From positions 1,302,001-1,366,000 of the forward strand of contig CAWCHQ010000001.1 in the NCBI GenBank assembly GCA_963795415.1: 64,000 nt of DNA. The letters run 5' to 3'. Origin of the DNA: CAVSUZ01 sp963795415. Lineage in GTDB: Bacteria > Pseudomonadota > Alphaproteobacteria > Acetobacterales > Acetobacteraceae. How positions within the stretch are numbered: the stretch's first letter is position 1; every line of letters starts with the position of its first letter. The translations under genes were made by a program, and so were the position numbers. Under the pieces are notes generated by a model. It was not told the origin of the DNA. It was given only the letters and a program-made list of their open reading frames with translations, and searched no databases. Positions 58,787 through 64,000 of the stretch are shown in pieces.

Positions 58787-60256
58787 ATGGTCGCCAGGAT
58801 CATTCCGGTTACCGTCTTCGATTGCGTCGTGTTCGGCGCCACTGGGGATCTGACGCTGCGCAAGCTTGTCCCGGCCCTCTACTGGCGCTTCCGGGACCGG
58901 CAGATGCCCGAAGGGTCGCGGGTGATCGGCGCAGCCCGCTCGGACCTGGACGATGCGGCCTTCCGCGGCCGCGCCCGCGCCACGCTGGAGGAACATGTCT
59001 CCCCCGAGGCGCTGGATGAGGGTACGCTTCAGCAATTCCTGTCGCATCTGTTTTACGTACCGTTGGATGCGGTAAAGCCGGACGGCAACTGGGAGGCCCT
59101 GGCCCAGCTGCTCGACCCAGCGCGGGTGCGGGTGTTCTATCTGGCCACAGCGCCAAGCCTGTATGGGCCGGTCTGCCACAATATCGGCGCCCATGGACTC
59201 GCCACCGCAAAATCCCGGGTGGTCCTGGAAAAACCCATCGGCCACGATCTGCAGTCCGCGCAGGCCATCAACGATCAGGTCGGCGAGGTGTTCGCCGAGG
59301 ATCAGACCTTTCGCATCGACCACTACCTCGGCAAGGAGACCGTCCAGAACCTGCTTGCTTTGCGGTTCGCCAATTCGATCTTCGAGCGGCTGTGGAACAC
59401 CGACGTGATCGATCATGTCCAGATCACGGTCGGGGAGACGGTCGGCCTGGAGGGCCGCGCCGACTATTACGATCACGCCGGCGCGCTGCGTGACATGATC
59501 CAGAACCATCTGCTCCAGCTGCTTTGCCTGATGGCAATGGAGCCGCCGGTCTCGCTTCAGGCGGACCGCGTTCGCGACGAGAAGCTGAAAGTGCTTCGCG
59601 CGCTGCGGCCCTTGGAGCCGCATGAAATGCCGCATCTCACTGTTCGCGGGCAATACGGGGCGGGCGCGGTCAATGGAAAGCCCGTCGGCAGCTACGCCGA
59701 TGACCTGGGGCGGCCCGGCAGCCTGACCGAGACATTCGTCGCCCTGAAGGCCGAAATCCGCAGCTGGCGTTGGGCGAACGTGCCGTTCTACCTGCGCACC
59801 GGTAAGCGCCTGCCGCAGAAAGTGTCGGAAATCGTGGTGCAGTACCGGGCACTGCCGTTCTCGATCTTCCCGGCCGAGGCTGCCGCGCTCGAACCCAACC
59901 GCCTGGTGATCCGGCTGCAGCCGGAGGAGGGCATGCGGCTGGAGATGATGACGAAGGAGCCAGGCCCGGGCGGGCTGCGCCTGTCACCCACCGCGCTGGA
60001 CATCAGCTTCGAGAAGACTTTCGGGCTCCGGTATCCGGATGCATATGAGCGCCTGCTGATGGACACGGTCCGCGGCAATGCCACTCTGTTCATGCGCCGT
60101 GACGAGGTGGAGGCCGCCTGGTCATGGGTAGAGCCAATCATCGAAGCCTGGGCCGCAAGGGGCGATGCGCCCAAATCCTATGCTGCGGGTAGCTGGGGCC
60201 CCACCGCCGCGATTGCCCTGATCGAACGCGACGGTCGGACCTGGCATGAGGAGTGA
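58787..60256 (+). CDS. zwf: Glucose-6-phosphate 1-dehydrogenase
   Basis: A 489-residue enzyme, the normal length, oxidising glucose 6-phosphate with NAD(P)+ in the cytoplasm as entry to the pentose phosphate and Entner-Doudoroff routes. The nucleotide-binding GATGDLTLRKLVPAL is at about 17-31 and the active-site signature RIDHYLGKE at 176-184. The later FYLRTGKRLPQKVSEIVVQYR and PDAYERLLMDTVRGNATLF regions are typical. No pgl, edd or gnd gene adjoins it. It is intact despite lying between pseudogenes. Confidence 0.95.
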   Translation: MVARIIPVTVFDCVVFGATGDLTLRKLVPALYWRFRDRQMPEGSRVIGAARSDLDDAAFRGRARATLEEHVSPEALDEGTLQQFLSHLFYVPLDAVKPDGNWEALAQLLDPARVRVFYLATAPSLYGPVCHNIGAHGLATAKSRVVLEKPIGHDLQSAQAINDQVGEVFAEDQTFRIDHYLGKETVQNLLALRFANSIFERLWNTDVIDHVQITVGETVGLEGRADYYDHAGALRDMIQNHLLQLLCLMAMEPPVSLQADRVRDEKLKVLRALRPLEPHEMPHLTVRGQYGAGAVNGKPVGSYADDLGRPGSLTETFVALKAEIRSWRWANVPFYLRTGKRLPQKVSEIVVQYRALPFSIFPAEAAALEPNRLVIRLQPEEGMRLEMMTKEPGPGGLRLSPTALDISFEKTFGLRYPDAYERLLMDTVRGNATLFMRRDEVEAAWSWVEPIIEAWAARGDAPKSYAAGSWGPTAAIALIERDGRTWHEE

Positions 60257-60340
60257 CAATAGAGGCTGGACGATCCAGCCATCAGCCACTTACGATGAGA
60301 CTTTCTTCGCCCGTTCGGGCGCAACAAGGACCAACAACAC

Positions 60341-61609
60341 ATGAGCGGCTCGCCGGCCTTGCCCTCTGCGCGGGCCAACCCGCGCGCCATTGTTCTTACC
60401 TCGCACCCCCGCCCGGGCCGGACCGTGAAGCTGCACTGGGGCGCCGCTGATCCGACGGAGCGTGGCCCCGTCATTGCGACGCTGCAGGATCCGGCGTTGC
60501 GCAACGCCATCGGCACTCACTCAGGTGCGTATGCAGTTTATCGAGCGCTGGCTATCGCTGCCGGCCAGCTCGCCGCCGATCACCGTCCAGACCTGACCGA
60601 TACCAGCCCGGCCGCCTCCATCGGCCAGTTCCCACAATGGAACGATCCGGACCGCATAGTTTCGCTCGATCCATGGGGCCACATGACAGCCCAGGTGTTT
60701 GCTGACCGGATCGCCGCCGGCACTGATATCCGCCCGACTATCGCCATCACCAGCGCGCATATCGCGATGCCGGAGATCGCCTCCGCCATGCGCGACGGCC
60801 GGCTTGCGGCCGATGGTGCGGTGCTGACCGCACAGGGCCAAGTGCGGGTAACGAAGATCGCCATCGAGCCCGTATGGTATCTGCCGGGCGTTGCGAAGCG
60901 GTTTGGGATCAGCGCAACAGAGCTGCGCCGGGGCCTTTTCGAGAATACCGGTGGTATGTTCCCGGAACTGGTCACCCGGCCTGATCTCGAAGTTTTCCTT
61001 CCGCCCATCGGCGGCGCCTCCGTTTATCTCTTCGGCGACCCAGTCCTGCTCGGCCGGGGGGAAACCCGCATTGCCTGCCGGGTACATGACGAGTGCAACG
61101 GCTCGGACGTGTTCGGATCGGACATCTGCACCTGTCGCCCGTATCTCGCGCACGAAATCGAGGTCTGCGTGCAAATGGCTCAGAGCGGCGGACTGGGCGT
61201 GGTAGTCTATAATCGCAAGGAAGGCCGTGCGCTTGGTGAGGTGACCAAGTTCCTGGTCTATAACGCGCGCAAGCGGCAGAAGGGCGGTGACCGGGCGGAG
61301 GCCTATTTTGCGCGGACCGAGTGCGTCGCCGGCGTTGCTGACATGCGCTTCCAGGAATTGATGCCGGACGTGCTGCACTGGCTCGGCATCGCCCGCATCG
61401 ACCGGCTCGTTTCGATGAGCAACATGAAATACGAACCGATCGTAAAGAGCGGGATCGAGGTGGTTGAGCGAGTACCGATCCCGGACGAGCTGATCCCGCC
61501 GGATGCCGGGGTGGAGATGGATGCGAAGAAGGCCGCCGGTTACTTCGCGGTGCGGGTGCCGGAGGCGGCGGAGCTGGCGGTCGCCAAGGGGCGGGCGTTG
61601 GGGGAGTGA
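60341..61609 (+). CDS. GTP cyclohydrolase II-type protein (RibA/URC1-like)
   Basis: A 422-residue protein with a long N-terminal domain and a C-terminal GTP cyclohydrolase II domain. The zinc-site motif is visible (ACRVHDECNGSDVFGSDICTCRPYL, with three Cys), then GGLGVVVYNRKEGRALGEVTKFLVYNARK in place of the RibA QEGRGIGL segment. The length and the N-terminal extension (SHPRPGRTVKLHWGAADPTERGPVIATL) match the URC1-type branch linked to uracil catabolism rather than riboflavin synthesis. Without neighbours from either pathway the assignment stays open. The preceding gap of 84 bases holds a ribosome-site-poor start. Confidence 0.85.
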   Translation: MSGSPALPSARANPRAIVLTSHPRPGRTVKLHWGAADPTERGPVIATLQDPALRNAIGTHSGAYAVYRALAIAAGQLAADHRPDLTDTSPAASIGQFPQWNDPDRIVSLDPWGHMTAQVFADRIAAGTDIRPTIAITSAHIAMPEIASAMRDGRLAADGAVLTAQGQVRVTKIAIEPVWYLPGVAKRFGISATELRRGLFENTGGMFPELVTRPDLEVFLPPIGGASVYLFGDPVLLGRGETRIACRVHDECNGSDVFGSDICTCRPYLAHEIEVCVQMAQSGGLGVVVYNRKEGRALGEVTKFLVYNARKRQKGGDRAEAYFARTECVAGVADMRFQELMPDVLHWLGIARIDRLVSMSNMKYEPIVKSGIEVVERVPIPDELIPPDAGVEMDAKKAAGYFAVRVPEAAELAVAKGRALGE

Positions 61610-61614
61610 TATTG

Positions 61615-61709
61615 GTTTACACGGAGGCCACTGAGAACACACGGAGAGCCACCGAGATGGACAAGCTCAGTGGCTCTCTGTGCATCCTCTGTGGTTCTCG
61701 GTGTAAATT
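61615..61709. repeat. Long imperfect inverted repeat behind the GTP cyclohydrolase-like gene
   Basis: A left arm (TTTACACGGAGGCCACTGAG...GGAGAGCCACCGAG) and a right arm (CTCAGTGGCTCTCTG...GGTTCTCGGTGTAAA) form a hairpin of about 40 bp around ATGGACAAG. Repeats with CTCTGTGG...TTCTC...GTGTAAA text are known as dispersed palindromes in many bacterial genomes. It begins 6 bases behind the stop and could end the transcript. Confidence 0.75.
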
Positions 61710-62106
61710 TCGCTGAAATGATGTACGCGAACAGCGTCACGTACCTTGGCGGGAGCGTCTGGCCTTCAAGCTAACCTCTCTTTTAAAGCGACGTCATCCG
61801 GGAAAGGCCGAAAGTCATCGCGTGCTTTTCCGAGATCTATGCTGATCGAAGAGGCTCCCGCGCGGCTATTAAACACGTCGAACTCGCCTCAGAGTTGAGA
61901 TTGGCCCTCCACGGTGACCCTACCCAACTTCGCGGATTCGCCCCTGTCAGAGCCAGCTAAATCATTGATATTCCTGATCCGAGGTCTAATACCAGCCGCC
62001 CTAAGTGTCCATCCGAGAAGATCGCGAGTTATTTGCGTCGGTTGGCTGAACTGGCCGGAGGCCCTTGATCCGGCTCGGATTGCTGTGAGTTTGTAGGCGG
62101 CACCGA
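61710..62106. other. About 400 bases without a recognisable gene
   Basis: No domain is seen on either strand; small frames are not convincing. The right part leads into the IS5-type element, whose left end should lie at about 62050-62105, but I could not identify its terminal inverted repeat. Confidence 0.4.
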
Positions 62107-62935
62107 ATGGCGAGGTGCCGAATGTGGACCACCGAGAACCGCGGGCGCTACGACCGCAGCAAGCTGCGCTACCCCAGTGACCTGACCGAGCCGGAATGGG
62201 CGTTGATCAAACCGCTGATCCCGCCAGCCAAGAAGGGCGGCAACAAACGGACCGTTGATGAGCGTCAAATCGTCAATGGGTTGATGTAGATCCTCAGCAC
62301 CGGCTGCCAGTGGCATCGCTGCCGAAGGATCTGCCGCCGCGCAGTACGGTCAATGACTATTTCCGACGCTGGGATGACGACGGCACGCTCGATCGCATCC
62401 ACCACGCGTTGTATGTGCAGTGCCGCGAACTGGCGGGTCGAGAAACCAGCCCGACGGCCGGGATCATCGACAGCCAGAGCGTCAAGGGCGCGGAAAAGGA
62501 GGGTCTGCATTGATCCCTCGGGGTATGACGCGGGCAAGAAGATCAACGGCAAGAAGCGGCATATCCTGGTCGACACCCAGGGTCTGCTGATGCAGGCGAT
62601 CATTCACGCAGCCGACATTCAGCACCGTGACGGTGGCTTGCTACTGATGGGTTCGCGGTTCGGGCTGTTTCCCTTTTTGCTGAAGCTCTATGCTGATAGC
62701 GGCTATCAGGGGTCGAAGTTTCAGCAGGGGCTGCGGGTGGCCTGCAAGCAGGTCAACCTGGAGATCGTGAAGCGCTCCGATATCGGCAAATTCGTGGTGC
62801 TACCCAAGCGCTGGATCGTGGAGCGCAGCATCGCCTGGCTGAACCGGTGTCGGCGACTGGCCAAGGATTGGGAATGTCTGAATCGAAACGCTCTTGGATT
62901 CCTGCGCTGGGCGTCCATCCGGCATCAGCCCGGCG
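62107..62935 (+). pseudogene. IS5-family transposase remnant with one nonsense codon and two frameshifts
   Basis: The N-terminal part (MWTTENRGRYDRSKLRYPSDLTEPEWALIKPLIPPAKKGGNKRTVDERQIVNGLM) ends in a TAG at 62287-62289, where Tyr is expected. ILSTGCQW follows, then a frame change at about 62315 leads to PKDLPPRSTVNDYFRRWDDDGTLDRIHHALYVQCREL...DSQSVKGAEK. A second change near 62505 leads to CIDPSGYDAGKKINGKKRHILVDTQGLLMQAII and WIVERSIAWLNRCRRLAKDWECLNRNALGFLRWASIR. The DDE residues (DSQS, DTQG region, E of VERSIAW) can be recognised. The 3' end is cut by the IS630 fragment. Confidence 0.85.
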
Positions 62936-63049
62936 GGCGGTTGTGCGTGCCGGACAACATCACTCTGGTGCATCTGCCGCCCTACTCGCCCGAGCTCAAC
63001 CCGATGGAGAATGTGCGGGAGTATCTCAGGGCCAACAAACTCTGCCGCC
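62936..63049 (+). pseudogene. IS630-family transposase C-terminal remnant
   Basis: PDNITLVHLPPYSPELNPMENVREYLRANKLC is the conserved end of the IS630/Tc1 DDE domain (LPPYSPELNPxE). It stands in the same frame as the IS5 remnant and is cut off by the MITE-like element at 63050. The rest of the IS630 element is missing. Confidence 0.85.
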
Positions 63050-63176
63050 AGTGTCCGGAATTTGAAGTTAGTCACTCCGTAATGCCCTTCGGTTCGGGCC
63101 ATTACCTTTGTTTTCAGTGGCCTGCTTATCCCTTTCGTTGGCCGCTTGATGCGGCGAACTTCACGGGCAGGACACT
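63050..63176. mobile_element. MITE-like element, copy 2
   Basis: This 127-base block has the same ends as 29581-29708: AGTGTCCGGAAT...GAAGTT at the left and GAACTTC...GGACACT at the right, an inverted repeat of about 20 bases. The interior shares TTTGTTTTCAGTGG and GCTTATCCC with copy 1. It interrupts the IS630 remnant, so it is the younger insertion. Confidence 0.7.
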
Positions 63177-63227
63177 TGCGGGAGCGCCCCTGTAGGCGAT
63201 CCCGCCGGCAAGCCCTATTCTCGATCC

Positions 63228-64000
63228 GTGGCTGCCAGACGCGCTTCCGCATTAGCCGACGCCCAGGACCTCTTCGGCGAACCTGAAACCGCCGAGGCCC
63301 CGGGCTCGTCCGGTCCCCGTCCGCTCGCCGATCAGCTCCGCCCGAACAGCCTGGAGCAGGTGGTAGGGCAGGATCACCTGGTGGGGGCGGAGGGGGTGCT
63401 GACACGGATGCTGGCGCGGGGCTCGCTGGCATCGCTGATCCTGTGGGGGCCGCCGGGGTCGGGGAAGACCACCATCGCGCGGCTGCTGGCGCAGCGGGCG
63501 GGGCTGCATTTCGTGCAGCTCTCGGCGGTGTTTTCCGGGGTGGCCGACCTCAAGCGGGCCTTCGATGAGGCGGGGCGGCGACGGCGGGCAGGGCAGGGGA
63601 CGCTGCTGTTCGTGGACGAAATCCACCGCTTCAACCGCGCCCAGCAGGACGGGTTCCTGCCGGTGGTTGAGGATGGAACGATCACGCTGATCGGGGCGAC
63701 GACCGAGAACCCGTCCTTTGCGCTGAACGGGGCGCTGCTGTCGCGCTGCCAGGTTCTGGTGCTGCGGCGGCTGGACGATGCGGCGCTGGAGCAGCTGCTG
63801 GATCGGGCCGAGGCCGAACTCGGCCGCGGGCTGCCGCTGACGGCGGAAGGGCGTGCGGCGATGCGCGCGATGGCCGACGGCGACGGGCGCTATCTGCTGA
63901 ACATGGCGGAGCAGCTCGCCGCGCTACCCGCGTCCACGGACGCGCTGGACCCTGGGGGGCTGACCGAGCTGTTGGCCCGTCGGGCGGCGCTATACGACAA
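63228..64000 (+). CDS. rarA: Replication-associated recombination protein RarA/MgsA (partial)
   Basis: The reading frame from GTG 63228 is open to the window edge (257 residues visible of about 430). It is an AAA+ ATPase acting at stalled replication forks. PRPLADQLRPNSLEQVVGQDHL precedes the Walker A motif GPPGSGKTT (residues 74-82), then QLSAVFSGVADLKRAFDEA, Walker B LLFVDEIHRFNRAQQD and the sensor region ITLIGATTENPSFALNGALLSRCQV. The C-terminal tetramerisation domain is beyond the window. The start GTG is the first plausible one and lies 51 bases after the MITE-like element. Confidence 0.92.
   Translation, partial: MAARRASALADAQDLFGEPETAEAPGSSGPRPLADQLRPNSLEQVVGQDHLVGAEGVLTRMLARGSLASLILWGPPGSGKTTIARLLAQRAGLHFVQLSAVFSGVADLKRAFDEAGRRRRAGQGTLLFVDEIHRFNRAQQDGFLPVVEDGTITLIGATTENPSFALNGALLSRCQVLVLRRLDDAALEQLLDRAEAELGRGLPLTAEGRAAMRAMADGDGRYLLNMAEQLAALPASTDALDPGGLTELLARRAALYD

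Noticed and set aside
1..64000. CRISPR arrays, rRNA and tRNA genes
   Set aside because: No regularly spaced 25-40-bp repeats with unique spacers, no rRNA-like stretches and no cloverleaf with a GGTTCGA-type T-loop in a non-coding context were found by reading.

Overview
The window is GC-rich DNA from an alphaproteobacterium. The best guess is Rhodospirillales, probably the Acetobacteraceae. The evidence is the AcpXL very-long-chain fatty acid / lipid A cluster, a phasin-like gene, PEP-CTERM proteins, alphaproteobacterial palindromic repeats and generally GC-rich codons. The family-level placement is an inference, because there is no rRNA or marker gene that would settle it.

Layout. 1-5.8 kb: an enoyl-CoA hydratase, then phasin, flavin monooxygenase and MFS genes that each carry a single frameshift, then pobA and a GFA gene. 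5.9-9.2 kb: two tandem universal stress proteins separated by a structured repeat, then a fluoride (crcB-type) riboswitch in front of a CPA2 antiporter. 9.2-12.8 kb: an enolase-superfamily dehydratase, a YetF/DUF421 protein and a frameshifted GH15 glycosidase. 12.9-18.1 kb: a complete acpXL-fabZ-fabF2-fabF1-adh-lpxXL operon for the C28-type secondary acyl chain of lipid A. 18.3-24 kb: a secreted protein, a MaoC pair, an ionotropic-glutamate-receptor-like channel, metY-dsbA and a hydratase. 24-29.5 kb: a small lipoprotein divergent from a FecR/DUF6600 surface protein, then a broken D-amino-acid dehydrogenase, an Asp/Glu-racemase-family enzyme and an AhpD protein. 29.5-38 kb: a MITE-like element and a second copy of the structured repeat, AsmA, a hydratase, RlmB, a TauD/TfdA-like gene with one nonsense codon, a 33-bp-periodic iteron-like array with a DnaA box, a GST and a hydrolase.

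38-50.6 kb is a patchwork: PEP-CTERM genes, a transposase-LuxR chimera, IS481, IS110 and IS1595 remnants and an integrase remnant, with intact secDF, a racemase and a LysR regulator between them. 50.6-64 kb: an orphan molybdenum hydroxylase, a thiM remnant, a frameshifted polysaccharide deacetylase, an amidase, an Smr protein, three decayed genes, zwf, a GTP cyclohydrolase II-type protein, stacked IS5/IS630/MITE remnants and the start of rarA.

The dominant theme is gene decay. More than twenty loci carry frameshifts, in-frame stops, truncations or a 13-bp tandem duplication, while long stretches (12.9-23.8 kb, secDF, zwf to ribA-like) are entirely intact. Some single-base lesions lie in short G/C runs and could be assembly errors. 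The nonsense codons, the duplication and the truncated IS remnants are harder to explain that way, so real mobile-element-driven decay is likely. The most interesting items are the iteron-like array at 35.4 kb, the glutamate-receptor-like channel without a GYG filter, the two-copy structured repeat, the fluoride riboswitch with a visible switching hairpin, and a ketosynthase whose catalytic Cys is replaced by Glu.
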